This document shows, piece after piece, positions 55,028 to 63,572 of a stretch of 64,000 nt of DNA. Numbering within the stretch: the stretch's first letter is position 1; each line of letters starts with the position of its first letter. The translations under genes and the position numbers were made by a program. The notes under the pieces are model-generated. The model saw only the letters and a list, made by a program, of their open reading frames with translations. It was not told the origin of the DNA and searched no databases. This stretch comes from Anianabacter salinae (GTDB taxonomy: Bacteria > Pseudomonadota > Alphaproteobacteria > Rhodobacterales > Rhodobacteraceae): contig NZ_JAHQZS010000002.1 in assembly GCF_019061145.1 (NCBI RefSeq), positions 1 through 64,000 on the forward strand. Reading direction: 5' to 3'.

Positions 55028-58000
55028 TCAGAGGTCGATCTCGACCACGCCCCCCGGGTCCGCCGCGCGGCTTTGGCAGAGGATCATGTGGCTCTCGCGG
55101 TCGGCCCTGGACAGCACGAAGTCGCGGTGTTCGACCGCACCCGACACCACGCGGCACTTGCACACGCCGCACAGCCCGTCCGAGCATTTCACGTCCACCT
55201 TCACGCCCGCAGCCAAGAGCGCATCAGTCGGCGCCTGATCCGCCGCCACCGCGATCTCGCGGCCGTCTCTCAGGCGCAGGGTGAAGTCGTGGTTCTCATA
55301 CTCCGGCGTCTCGGGGACCGAGAAGTATTCGAGATGCCGCGCCTCTTCGGGAAACCCGTTCGCCTCGGCCGCACCCATCACCGCGTCCATGTAGGCGTTC
55401 GGCCCGCAGGTGTAGACATGCGCGCCCTCGCGGTGCGCCAGCAGTTGCGTCAGGTCGGCGCGCTTGCCTTCGTCCGAGAAGTGATAGTGCACGCGGTCCG
55501 CCCAAGGCGCCTGCGCCAGATCGCCCAGGAACCCGGCGTTCTTGCGGAACGAGCAGGAGTAATGCAGCACGAAATCGGCCCCGATGGCATGCAGCCGGTG
55601 CGCCATCGCGATCATCGGCGTCACGCCGATTCCGCCGCCCATCAGGTAGGTGAACGTCGCATCCTCGTGCAGCGGGAAATGGTTCAGCGGCTGGCCGATG
55701 AAGACGTGGCGGCCTTGCTCGAAGATGCGGTGCATCAGTTTCGACCCGCCGCGCCCGGTGTCTTCGCGCAGAACGGCGATCTGGTAGACGGACGCATCGG
55801 CAGGGTCGCCCGACAGCGAATACTGCCGGAAGAACTCGGGCGCGACGACCACGTCCACATGCGCGCCCGCCGCGACCCTTGGCAGGTCCGCGCCATCGAG
55901 GCGGCGGAATTCGTATTTCGTGACCGCGTCGGTCATGCGCTCGGCCTTGGACACCACAACTTCGATCACCGGCGAGGGGCCACTGCCCGCAGTGTAGACG
56001 TGTTCGGGCGGATCGCCCGCCGCGCGGTGACGCTTGTGTTCCGCCGCCGGGATCATCGCCTTGTAGGCGGCAATCCCTGCCTCGCGGTCCATCGGGTAGG
56101 GGAAGGGCCACGGGTGCGGCGCAAGGGGGGCGGGATAGACCGCGAGCGTCTGGTCCTCGAACTTCAGGTCCAGATCCTTCGACAGCCCGCGCTCATTCAC
56201 CGGCGCGGCGGGCGGGCCATAGGGGCCCTCGTCGGTCATCTCGAGGTCCCACCACCATTTCTTGACCGGGTTCACCTCGCCCCGGCCCATCCGGTCGTCC
56301 AGCGCCGCCAGCGCCTTTGCGGCCCCCGGCAGGTTCATCGCCGCCCAGCGGAACGGCGCCTCGGCGAAGAGCCCCTCAAGGTTCCACGGACAGGTCTTCA
56401 TGCAGCGCCCGCACATCGCGCCGTTCTTCTGGCCGACGCGGTAGGTGGTGCACTTCTGGCTGTCGGATTTCCAGATCTCGTAGCCGTTGAACATCAGCTT
56501 CGGCCCGGCGGTGATCGCACCTGATGGGCATTCGCGGGCGCATTTGTTGCACGCCTCGCAGAATCGCTGCAGGCCAAAGTCGATTGGGTTGTCATGGGTG
56601 AGCGGCATCGTCGTCGTGATGACGCCCGATTTCAGACGCGGGCCGAGGAAGGGGTTGAGGATCACCTCGCCGATGCGGCTGACCTCGCCCAACCCCGCCA
56701 GAAGCAAAAGCGGCGGGTGCAGCACCTCGTCATCCATCACGGTGTGCGTCCGGGCGCCGTAACCGAGGTTGCGGATATGCTGGGCCATGACCCCGCCCAG
56801 CAAGGAGAAGCGCAGGTAGGCGCGCATCGACTGCGCGCAGGCGATCCAGTCGTCGCCGGATGCGCCCTCCATCGTCTCGTGGCCCTGATCGACGATCATC
56901 GAGATGGCGTTGTCGTGGTAGGGCGTGATCGGCGTGCCGCGCGCGTCGTGGCTGTAATAGGTCCAGTCGGGGCAGGCCGAGATGCCGCAGGCGTCGATCC
57001 CCAGCCAGTAGAGCGCGGCCTTGACGTTGTCGGCGTTCTTCGCCGGATCGAGGGTCGAGGGATGCACGTCGCGCGTCTCGCCGTCCTGCAACAGGATGAA
57101 CGCGCCCAGCGACGGGCGGAAGGCAAAGGCCGAGGCCGATTTGCGCACGTAGTTGCCGTTCTTCGCCGCCTCTTGCGGGCCTTTTCCGAGGTCACCGAAC
57201 AGCGAGCGTGCGAACATATTGGCGCGTTTGGGCACACGGGCGACATTGGCGCGGTCGATGTAGGTCGTGGGGTCGTCCACGCGTTTCAGCGTCTCGAAGG
57301 CATGCGGGCCGTCGCGGAAGTCGCGCTTGGCAAAGGGATCGCGGTTGAGCGCGTTCTTCGCGTGCCGCCCGATGCCCGACAGGTAGGTGAAGCCCGGCTT
57401 CTGCCCGCGCGCCAGCGGCTTGTCCGGCGTCATCGAAAGCGTCGTGGTGATCGCGGCAAGGCCGAAGCGGCGCCCGGTGAAGGGATTGACCGCCACGCCG
57501 TCCTCGACGGTCGCCAGCCCCGCCATGACCGCCAGCCGGTTCAGATCGACGTCCGAGGCCGCGCCTGAATGCGCCCGCGCATCGAGGCCAAGGATGCGGA
57601 TGTAGTTCGCCAGCGTCACCGCCGTTTCGGACGCGCGCAGGCAGGCGCGCTGCGCCTGCGCATCCATGATCCAGTCGCTGCCCGGCTCCTGAGCCGAGGG
57701 ATCGCGCGGCAGATCGTACAGGAACACCAGCGCGTGGGTGTGGTGGCGGCAATCCTGCGGCGGGCGGGCAAGGCTTTCGCGCAGGCCCGCCATGATGACA
57801 TCGACCCCCGCCGCAAGCGTCTTGGTCTGCATCGTGCGCAGCTTGTCGGCCAGACGGTCGACGTCGGGGTTCTTGATAGGCGTATCCAGATGCACAGCAT
57901 CGTCCAACCGGCAGATGCCCACCATCGAGGCGTCGCAGTAGTAGCCGAACGCCTTGAGATGCCGTGCGCGCTCATCCGCGTCGTCGGGGATCACCGCCCG

Positions 58001-58219
58001 TTCACGCTTGACCAGCCCTTCGCGGGTGGCATCGAGCATCGCCTGATAGTCCTGCATCGCGTTCACGATGGACAGGGGATCGTCCGGGCGGCGGAACGAC
58101 AGCCCCTCCATCGGAGCGAGCGTGTCCAGCCCCTCGGCCGCCTCCATGCGGCCCAGCCGCTCCAGCGGAAACGGCCCAAGGTGCATGGGACGTTTCGCGT
58201 AGGACCTCAGTTTTCCCAT
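55028..58219 (-). CDS. Self-sufficient reductive dehalogenase (RdhA-PDR fusion)
   Basis: A 1063-residue protein without Tat signal, hence cytoplasmic. Residues 1-300 are a probable degenerate copy of the cobalamin-binding domain (SDWIMDAQAQRACLR at 180). Residues about 330-550 are the second copy (DDWIACAQSMRAYLR at 453, then GVITTTMPLTHDNP). Two 4Fe-4S clusters follow: CEACNKCARECP (about 552-563) and C-x13-CGRCMKTCP (about 588-610). After a linker comes a phthalate-dioxygenase-reductase module: FMN site RQYSLSGDP (about 797), NAD site GGGIGVTPMIAMAH (about 860), and plant-type 2Fe-2S CSDGLCGVCKC (about 1011) with LCQSRA. This is the layout of the catabolic enzymes BhbA and NpRdhA, which remove halide from halophenolics or similar using NAD(P)H. 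A MarR gene lies just upstream. The halogenated substrate is unknown. Confidence 0.9.
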   Translation of the reverse strand: MGKLRSYAKRPMHLGPFPLERLGRMEAAEGLDTLAPMEGLSFRRPDDPLSIVNAMQDYQAMLDATREGLVKRERAVIPDDADERARHLKAFGYYCDASMVGICRLDDAVHLDTPIKNPDVDRLADKLRTMQTKTLAAGVDVIMAGLRESLARPPQDCRHHTHALVFLYDLPRDPSAQEPGSDWIMDAQAQRACLRASETAVTLANYIRILGLDARAHSGAASDVDLNRLAVMAGLATVEDGVAVNPFTGRRFGLAAITTTLSMTPDKPLARGQKPGFTYLSGIGRHAKNALNRDPFAKRDFRDGPHAFETLKRVDDPTTYIDRANVARVPKRANMFARSLFGDLGKGPQEAAKNGNYVRKSASAFAFRPSLGAFILLQDGETRDVHPSTLDPAKNADNVKAALYWLGIDACGISACPDWTYYSHDARGTPITPYHDNAISMIVDQGHETMEGASGDDWIACAQSMRAYLRFSLLGGVMAQHIRNLGYGARTHTVMDDEVLHPPLLLLAGLGEVSRIGEVILNPFLGPRLKSGVITTTMPLTHDNPIDFGLQRFCEACNKCARECPSGAITAGPKLMFNGYEIWKSDSQKCTTYRVGQKNGAMCGRCMKTCPWNLEGLFAEAPFRWAAMNLPGAAKALAALDDRMGRGEVNPVKKWWWDLEMTDEGPYGPPAAPVNERGLSKDLDLKFEDQTLAVYPAPLAPHPWPFPYPMDREAGIAAYKAMIPAAEHKRHRAAGDPPEHVYTAGSGPSPVIEVVVSKAERMTDAVTKYEFRRLDGADLPRVAAGAHVDVVVAPEFFRQYSLSGDPADASVYQIAVLREDTGRGGSKLMHRIFEQGRHVFIGQPLNHFPLHEDATFTYLMGGGIGVTPMIAMAHRLHAIGADFVLHYSCSFRKNAGFLGDLAQAPWADRVHYHFSDEGKRADLTQLLAHREGAHVYTCGPNAYMDAVMGAAEANGFPEEARHLEYFSVPETPEYENHDFTLRLRDGREIAVAADQAPTDALLAAGVKVDVKCSDGLCGVCKCRVVSGAVEHRDFVLSRADRESHMILCQSRAADPGGVVEIDL

Positions 58220-58240
58220 GTTCCCTCCCCGGGGGCGCGC

Positions 58241-58693
58241 TCAAAGCTGCTTGAGTGCCTCTTCGCCTTCGACCAGCCGCGCCAGCAGCGCGGTCAGGTG
58301 TCCGGCGTCGTCCGGCCCAAGCTTGGCCTCCATCGCCGCGTTGTTGGCCAGCGCCAGCGGCGTTCCCTCTTTCAGCCGACGGGCGCCGAGCGTTGTCAGC
58401 GCCACCTCGGTCGTGCGCCTGTCGCCGGTGCCGGACCGCCGCGCGATCAGCCCCGCATCCTCCATCTGCCGCAGCGCACGGCTGGTGGCAGTGCGGTCGA
58501 TGCCGACGAAGCCCGCGATATCGGACGGCTGCGTCAGGTCCTCGTTGCCAACCGCCAGCAGCACGCACCAGGTGATCCGCGTCAGCCCCAGCGCGCGCAA
58601 GCCCTCGTCGAGCCTGCGTTCCTGGATCCGGGCGGCCAGGGACAGGTGATACCCGAGCGAGTCGTGAAGGCGGTAGCGTGGTCCGGTCAACAT
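58241..58693 (-). CDS. MarR-family transcriptional regulator
   Basis: A 150-residue winged-helix regulator. The recognition region is DIAGFVGIDRTATSRALRQME, followed by the wing GLIARRSGTGDRRTTEVALT. MarR proteins repress adjacent catabolic or efflux genes and release DNA on binding a phenolic or similar ligand. It lies 21 nt upstream of the dehalogenase on the same strand, so the two are co-transcribed and it probably senses the halogenated substrate. I choose ATG 58693; a TTG five codons upstream is possible. No ribosome site is evident for either. The divergent HAD gene starts 58 nt away. Confidence 0.88.
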   Translation of the reverse strand: MLTGPRYRLHDSLGYHLSLAARIQERRLDEGLRALGLTRITWCVLLAVGNEDLTQPSDIAGFVGIDRTATSRALRQMEDAGLIARRSGTGDRRTTEVALTTLGARRLKEGTPLALANNAAMEAKLGPDDAGHLTALLARLVEGEEALKQL

Positions 58694-58751
58694 GGTTTGC
58701 ACTGTCAATTACTGCTAGGGGCAAGTCAACGCGGGGCGAAAGGATGACGTC
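58694..58751. promoter_or_regulatory. Divergent MarR / HAD promoter region
   Basis: The 58 nt between the MarR and HAD starts must contain both promoters and the expected MarR operator. On the minus strand it contains TTGACAGTGCAA, an imperfect inverted repeat, close to the MarR start, and the region is more AT-rich (GTCAATTACTGCTAGG) than its flanks. Assignment as operator is tentative. Confidence 0.35.
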
Positions 58752-59447
58752 ATGGCACGAGGCATCGGGGGCATCCTCTTTGACAAGGACGGCACGCTGT
58801 TCGACTTCCGCGCGACGTGGGAGCCTTGGGCAAAGGCGCTTCTGGACGAGGTGTCGGGGGGAGATACGGCGCGGGCCGAGGCGCTGGGGGATGCTGTCGG
58901 CTTTGACCTGGCGGCGGGGCGGTTCAGGCCCGGCAGCATCGCCATCGCAGGCACGCCCGAGGATGTGGCGTCGCGGCTGGTGCCGCATCTGCCGGGGGCG
59001 ACGCTGGCGGGGCTGGTCACCCGGATCAATGCGCTCGCCGCCGTGGCCCCGCAGGCGGAAGCGGTGCCGCTGGTGCCGTTCCTGACCGGGTTGCGGGCGC
59101 GCGGGCTGGCGCTGGGCGTGGCGACGAACGACGCCGAAGGGCCTGCGCGGGCACATCTGGCGGGCGCGGGCGTGGAGGACGCGTTCGACTTCATCGCAGG
59201 GTATGACAGCGGGCACGGCGCGAAACCGGGGCCGGGGATGGCGCTGGCCTTTGCAGGGGCGGTGGGCGTGGACCCGGGGCGGATTGCGATGATCGGGGAT
59301 TCGACGCATGACCTGCACTGCGCGCGTGCGGCGGGGATGGTGGCGGTGGCGGTGCTGACCGGGCCAGCAGAACGCGCGGCGCTGGAGCCGTTGGCGGACG
59401 CGGTGCTGGACAGCATCGCGGGGCTGGAGGCGTGGCTGGACGCGTAG
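58752..59447 (+). CDS. HAD-superfamily phosphatase (phosphoglycolate phosphatase-like)
   Basis: A 231-residue haloacid dehalogenase-fold hydrolase. Motif I is ILFDKDGTLFDF (nucleophile Asp), motif II Thr in GVATNDAEG, Lys in HGAKPGPGMAL and motif IV in AMIGDSTHDLHCA. The cap is helical (C1 type). The sequence resembles Gph-type phosphatases rather than true haloacid dehalogenases, since motif I is DxDGT. AAAGGATGACGTC precedes ATG 58752. Its TAG stop is supplied by the palindromic repeat at 59444. Confidence 0.88.
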   Translation: MARGIGGILFDKDGTLFDFRATWEPWAKALLDEVSGGDTARAEALGDAVGFDLAAGRFRPGSIAIAGTPEDVASRLVPHLPGATLAGLVTRINALAAVAPQAEAVPLVPFLTGLRARGLALGVATNDAEGPARAHLAGAGVEDAFDFIAGYDSGHGAKPGPGMALAFAGAVGVDPGRIAMIGDSTHDLHCARAAGMVAVAVLTGPAERAALEPLADAVLDSIAGLEAWLDA

Positions 59448-59503
59448 GGCGGGATTTATCCCGCCACGGTCGAGCATGGGCGGCGGGACAGGTCCCGCCC
59501 TAC
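59444..59503. repeat. Palindrome pair bridging two convergent stop codons
   Basis: Two GGCGGGA palindromes (59448-59465, centre TTTA; 59482-59499, centre CAGG) lie within outer arms GTAGGGCGGGA (59444-59454) and TCCCGCCCTAC (59493-59503). The TAG at 59445-59447 is the HAD stop and the CTA at 59500-59502 is the TPR-gene stop on the other strand. The element therefore defines the ends of both genes. It is the same family as at 113-213. Confidence 0.85.
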
Positions 59504-61368
59504 GCCTCCAACGCGGCGCGGATGGCGTCGCGCAGGTCGCTGGCCTTGTCGTGGTTGTAGGGCGTGTGGTCAGGGTCAAAGACCTCCAGCGCCGCCTCGA
59601 CATGCGCCAGCGCGGCTTCCAGACGCGGGCGCGGGTCGGTCGTGCTGTCGTGTTCGGCGATGGCTTTCTCGGCGATCGCCATGTTCTCCCGCGTCATGGC
59701 CCAGTCCACCGGATGATCGGCGCGGGTGCGGACGGTCAGCGCGTCGCGATACGCCTCCACCGCCTCTTCCAGCAGCGCCGCGCCCTCCGGCCCGCCGGTG
59801 CGGGTGCCCTGGTTCTGGAGCGCGATGGCGAGGTTGTTCTGGGTCATGGCCCAGCGCACCGGATGGTCTGCGCGGGTGCGGACGGTCAGCGCGTCGCGAT
59901 AGGCCGCGACCGCCTCTGCCAGCAGCGCCGCGCCCTCCGCCCCGCCGGTGCGGGTGCCTTGGTTCTGGAGCGCGATGCCGAGGTTGTTCTGGGTCATGGC
60001 CCATTGCACCGGATGGTCCGCGCGGGTGCGGACGGTGAGCGCTTCGCGATAGGCCGCGACCGCCTCTGCCAGCAGCGCCGCACCCTCCGCCCCGCCGGTG
60101 CGGGTGCCCTGGTTTTGGAGTGCGAGGGCGAGGTTGTTCTGGGTCGTGGCCCAGTCCACCGGATGGTCTGCGCGGGTGTGGACGGTCAGCGCGTCGCGAT
60201 AGGCCGCGACCGCCTCTGCCAGCAGCGCCGCGCCCTCCGCCCCGCCGGTGCGGGTGCCTTGGTCTGAGAGCGCGTTGGCGAGGTTGTTCTGGAGCTTTCC
60301 CCAAAGTTTTCCGTCCAGACGGCATAGTTCGTCCGTCGCTGCGCTTCGTGCAATCTCGGCTGCTCGAGCCAATCCCGGTCCTCCATAGCGTATCCCATGC
60401 CGGTATAGCGGGTCATTGTATGCCAACCGCCGCCGCGCCGGTTCCAGCGGGTCCACGGCGGCGAAGCTGTCGGCGGCGGCGGCGTAGAGCAGATAGGCCT
60501 GTTCCACCCGCCCGCGCAGCAGGGCGTTCTCGGCGCGCAGTTCCGCTGTCTTCGCGGCCTCTTCCAGTTCCACCTCCTGCACGCGGGACAGGATTTCCTC
60601 GACCTCTTCCAGATCGACCCGCGCGATGGCGTCTTGGGCTGCGGCCTTGAGGTTCGACAGCCGCTTCAGCCCGTCGTCGATGGCATCGACCTCGCGCTTG
60701 AGCGCGCGGTATTCGGTCGCCTTGTCGGTCAGAAGCTGCCGAAGATCGGCGTCGGAGCGGTCATGGGCATCCGCGATCCCGAAGCGGGCGGCGAGGAGTT
60801 CGAGCACGTCGCGGCTGGCCCCGCCGACATTCTCGATGGCCTCTCTCAGTTCGGCGATATCGGCGCGGAGATCAGCAAAGCCGTCTTGCAGGCTGCGCTC
60901 CAGCTCGACGACGGATTCCTGCACGAAGACCTTGTGAAAATCCTCCTCCAGCCGAAGCTCTTCGTAGGCGGCAGAGAGGACGCCCCTGATGATCCCCGGC
61001 ACGCCGTCGTCCTGAGGGACGGTGACCTTTGCGAAGACGATGTCGTAAAGCGCATCGGGAAAGTTGCCGCGGATTTCGGCATCCTTCAGGTGGCGGGGTT
61101 CGATGGCCACCCGTCCGCGGTTTTCCTTGAGGAGTTGAAGCGCGGCCCGGATCCCGCGTTCGGAGACGCCCTGCCGTTCGATTTCCTTGATGGCCCGGTC
61201 CACCGCAGCCCGCTTGCGTTTCGCTGGGCAGCGGTTCAGACGGTCCATCCCCCATGCCACGAGAACGGCGAGCGATGTGAGCGGCGCAGCGGCCGTCATG
61301 CCCAGAAGACCAAGCCCCGCGACGCAGAAGCCGACGCCGTGCTCGGCCAGTTGCTGACGATCACTCAT
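59500..61368 (-). CDS. TPR protein with near-identical 50-residue repeats
   Basis: A 622-residue protein of unknown function. The N-terminus has a hydrophobic segment (about 10-40) that may anchor it. The middle (about 45-270) is helical with coiled-coil heptads (FVQESVVELERSLQDGF, LREAIENV, and KATEYRALKREVDAID). The C-terminal part has four near-identical TPR-like units of 50 residues (core QNNLAIALQNQGTRTGG), then a divergent fifth. Such units are common in Rhodobacteraceae TPR proteins, and resemble superstructural TPRs of signalling or STAND proteins, but no NTPase or effector domain is seen. I use ATG 61368; GTG 61380 is possible. Confidence 0.8.
   Translation of the reverse strand: MSDRQQLAEHGVGFCVAGLGLLGMTAAAPLTSLAVLVAWGMDRLNRCPAKRKRAAVDRAIKEIERQGVSERGIRAALQLLKENRGRVAIEPRHLKDAEIRGNFPDALYDIVFAKVTVPQDDGVPGIIRGVLSAAYEELRLEEDFHKVFVQESVVELERSLQDGFADLRADIAELREAIENVGGASRDVLELLAARFGIADAHDRSDADLRQLLTDKATEYRALKREVDAIDDGLKRLSNLKAAAQDAIARVDLEEVEEILSRVQEVELEEAAKTAELRAENALLRGRVEQAYLLYAAAADSFAAVDPLEPARRRLAYNDPLYRHGIRYGGPGLARAAEIARSAATDELCRLDGKLWGKLQNNLANALSDQGTRTGGAEGAALLAEAVAAYRDALTVHTRADHPVDWATTQNNLALALQNQGTRTGGAEGAALLAEAVAAYREALTVRTRADHPVQWAMTQNNLGIALQNQGTRTGGAEGAALLAEAVAAYRDALTVRTRADHPVRWAMTQNNLAIALQNQGTRTGGPEGAALLEEAVEAYRDALTVRTRADHPVDWAMTRENMAIAEKAIAEHDSTTDPRPRLEAALAHVEAALEVFDPDHTPYNHDKASDLRDAIRAALEA
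59692..60291 (-). repeat. Four tandem 150-bp coding repeats in the TPR gene
   Basis: Four units of exactly 150 bp encode the 50-residue TPR-like repeats. Unit boundaries fall at 60291, 60141, 59991 and 59841. The units are nearly identical at the DNA level, differing at a few positions such as AQW/VRW/VDW codons, which indicates recent amplification or gene conversion. Copy number is likely to vary among strains, and assembly could collapse or expand this segment. Confidence 0.85.
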
Positions 61369-61440
61369 GAGTGCACCCACCTCTGCATCAGGTGCAGGAT
61401 ACGGGATCGGCAGTCTCGATCAATCCAAAGCGGTGGGTCG

Positions 61441-61456
61441 GCGGGATAAATCCCGC
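61441..61456. repeat. Single GCGGGA palindrome
   Basis: GCGGGAT-AA-ATCCCGC is a one-copy member of the palindrome family of 113-213, with centre TAAA as in the copy at 156-173. It lies 6 nt beyond the stop of the small membrane gene at 61463 (minus strand), between it and the TPR gene. Confidence 0.7.
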
Positions 61457-61462
61457 GCCGCG

Positions 61463-61594
61463 TCACTCCGCCGGGTGGTGCCGCGTCTTGCCAAGCTGCC
61501 GGTCGATGCGCGCCTCGTTGCGCCGCAGCAGCAGGTATCCCGCGCCGATGACGGCGAAGGCGATGACCGGGACGAGGAATTCATACAGCGTCAT
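61463..61594 (-). CDS. Small single-pass membrane protein
   Basis: A 43-residue protein with one transmembrane helix (LYEFLVPVIAFAVIGAGYLLL) and a basic C-terminal tail (RRNEARIDRQLGKTRHH), so the N-terminus should face the periplasm. ATG 61594 overlaps the end of the preceding small reading frame (CCATGA), showing coupling. No family name is known to me. Confidence 0.65.
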   Translation of the reverse strand: MTLYEFLVPVIAFAVIGAGYLLLRRNEARIDRQLGKTRHHPAE

Positions 61595-61817
61595 GGCGAG
61601 GGCACCTTTCGCGACCTGCGCAAGATATGATGCGCGGCGACGTGAAATGCCAGTCCTGCCGCGCCCCACCACAGGGTCAGCCAGCCGAGCGAGAAGGGGT
61701 TCTCGGTCAACGGGCGCAGCACGGCAAAGCCGATCAGCCCCAGGCCGAGCGCGTTGGAAAAGCCCGACAGCAGCTTGACCCGTTTTCGTTGTGGACGGCG
61801 ATCAGGTCGCGCTCCAC
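61591..61817 (-). pseudogene. Frameshifted small two-helix membrane protein
   Basis: Downstream of gatB the minus strand encodes GTG-started VERDLIAVHNEN (61817-61782), and one reading frame over it encodes RVKLLSGFSNALGLGLIGF followed by two hydrophobic helices and a basic tail ending at 61591. Joined by a -1 shift at 61782 they make one plausible 75-residue membrane protein; separately neither has a sensible start or end. The shift site GAAAACGGG is not a classical slippery heptamer, so a one-base deletion or an assembly error is likelier than programmed frameshifting. The end overlaps the 43-residue gene. Confidence 0.5.
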
Positions 61818-61821
61818 GCCG

Positions 61822-63333
61822 TCACAGGCCCAGCTTGGCCGCCACCAGATCGTTGACCGCCTTGGGGTTGGCCTTGCCGCCCGTGGCCTTCATCACCTGG
61901 CCGACGAACCAGCCCGCAAGCTTGGGGTTGGCCTTGGCCTTCTCGACCTGGCCGGGGTTGGCGGCGATGACCTCGTCGACGGCGGCCTCGATGGCGCCGG
62001 TGTCGGTGACCTGCTTCATGCCGCGGTCTTCGACGATCTGCGCGGGGTCGCCGCCTTCCGTCCAGACGATCTCGAACAGGTCCTTGGCGATCTTGCCGCT
62101 GATCTCGTCACGGCCCAGAAGGTCCAGGATCGCGCCGAGTTGCGCGGCCGAGACGGGGCTTTCGCTGATGCCGAGGTCGTCCTTCTTGAGCCGCCCGAAC
62201 AGCTCGTTGATGACCCAGTTCGCGGCGGTCTTGCCGTCGCGGCCGCGCGCGACGTTCTCGAAGAACATCGCGCTTTCGACGTCCGCCGTCAGGACCGACG
62301 CGTCGTATTCGGTCATGCCGTAATCCAGCACGAAACGCGCGCGCTTCTCGTCGGGCAGTTCGGGCAGGGACGCGGCGATGTCGTCGACCCAGGCCTGTTC
62401 GATTTCCAGCGGCAGAAGATCGGGGCAGGGGAAGTAGCGGTAATCATGCGCCTCTTCCTTGGACCGCATCGACCGCGTCTCGCCCTTGTCGGGATCGTAG
62501 AGGCGGGTTTCCTGCACCACCTCCTTGCCGTCCTCGATCAGGGCGATCTGGCGGCGGGCTTCGTACTCGATCGCGGCCTGGATGAAGCGCATCGAGTTCA
62601 TGTTCTTGATCTCGCAGCGGGTGCCGAGATGGCTGAAATCCTGCGTCTCCTGATACCGCTCGTAATCGCCCGGACGGCAGACCGACACGTTCACGTCCGC
62701 GCGCAGGTTGCCGTTCTGCATGTTGCCGTCACAGGTGCCGAGATAGCGCATGATCTGGCGCAGCTTGACGACATAGGCCGCCGCCTCTTCGGGGCCGCGG
62801 ATGTCGGGGCGGCTGACGATTTCCATCAGCGCGACACCGGTGCGGTTCAGGTCCACGAAGGACATGTTGGGGTCCATGTCGTGGATCGACTTGCCCGCGT
62901 CCTGTTCGATGTGGATGCGTTCGATCCGCACCAGGCGGGCGATGCCGGGAGCCATGTCCACCAGCACCTCGCCCTCGCCGACGATGGGGTGATACAGCTG
63001 GCTGATCTGGTAGCCTTGGGGCAGATCCGGGTAGAAGTAATTCTTGCGGTCGAAGGCCGAGCGCAGGTTGATCGACGCCTTGAGGCCGAGCCCGGTGCGC
63101 ACCGCCTGTTCGACGCAGAATTCGTTGATGACCGGCAGCATCCCCGGCATCGCGGCGTCCACGAAGGCAACGTTGGAATTCGGCTCGGCGCCGAACTGCG
63201 TCGAGGCACCCGAGAACAGCTTGGCCTTGGATGCGACCTGCGCATGGACTTCAAGGCCGATGACAAGCTCCCAGTCGTGCTTGGCGCCCTGGATGACTTT
63301 CGGTTTCGGCGGCTCATAGGTGAGGTCGAGCAT
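61822..63333 (-). CDS. gatB: Aspartyl/glutamyl-tRNA(Asn/Gln) amidotransferase subunit B
   Basis: A 503-residue subunit of the GatCAB complex, which converts Glu-tRNA(Gln) and Asp-tRNA(Asn) to the amidated forms using ammonia from GatA. Motifs include [10 protein letters not shown] near the N-terminus, [25 protein letters not shown] and the YqeY-like tail domain from about 380. The ATG is at 63333. gatA and gatC are not next to it, as is common in this group. The organism therefore likely uses indirect aminoacylation for Gln and possibly Asn. Confidence 0.96.
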   Translation of the reverse strand: MLDLTYEPPKPKVIQGAKHDWELVIGLEVHAQVASKAKLFSGASTQFGAEPNSNVAFVDAAMPGMLPVINEFCVEQAVRTGLGLKASINLRSAFDRKNYFYPDLPQGYQISQLYHPIVGEGEVLVDMAPGIARLVRIERIHIEQDAGKSIHDMDPNMSFVDLNRTGVALMEIVSRPDIRGPEEAAAYVVKLRQIMRYLGTCDGNMQNGNLRADVNVSVCRPGDYERYQETQDFSHLGTRCEIKNMNSMRFIQAAIEYEARRQIALIEDGKEVVQETRLYDPDKGETRSMRSKEEAHDYRYFPCPDLLPLEIEQAWVDDIAASLPELPDEKRARFVLDYGMTEYDASVLTADVESAMFFENVARGRDGKTAANWVINELFGRLKKDDLGISESPVSAAQLGAILDLLGRDEISGKIAKDLFEIVWTEGGDPAQIVEDRGMKQVTDTGAIEAAVDEVIAANPGQVEKAKANPKLAGWFVGQVMKATGGKANPKAVNDLVAAKLGL

Positions 63334-63572
63334 GGGTGCGGCCTTTCGCTGATCGACAGCGTTCTAGGTCAGCGCGGTGCCGGGGGCAAGGCTGGCCAGG
63401 ACCCCGTTGAGGGGGGCGGCGCAGGTCCTTGGGGTGCCTGCGCGCTGCGTTTCAAGCGGCCGTTCCGGCAGACTCCCGCCGATGCGCAGCCAGCAGAGTC
63501 GCCCGGGGGCGCGTTTCGGGCTAAAGCCGACGTGCCGGGCGCAGAGGTCCGGTGCTTTCGCGATGACCCTTG

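Noticed and set aside
55028-58219. Interpretation as epoxyqueuosine reductase (QueG)
   Set aside because: QueG shares the B12 plus two 4Fe-4S core but is about 350-380 residues, without the internal duplication and the C-terminal FMN/NAD/2Fe-2S reductase seen here.
58752-59447. HAD protein as a haloacid dehalogenase partner of the reductive dehalogenase
   Set aside because: Motif I is DKDGT, typical of phosphatases, and the gene is divergent from the dehalogenase operon.
61780-61790. Programmed -1 frameshift at GAAAACGGG
   Set aside because: The heptamer does not follow X-XXY-YYZ and no downstream pseudoknot is evident; a deletion or sequencing error is more likely.
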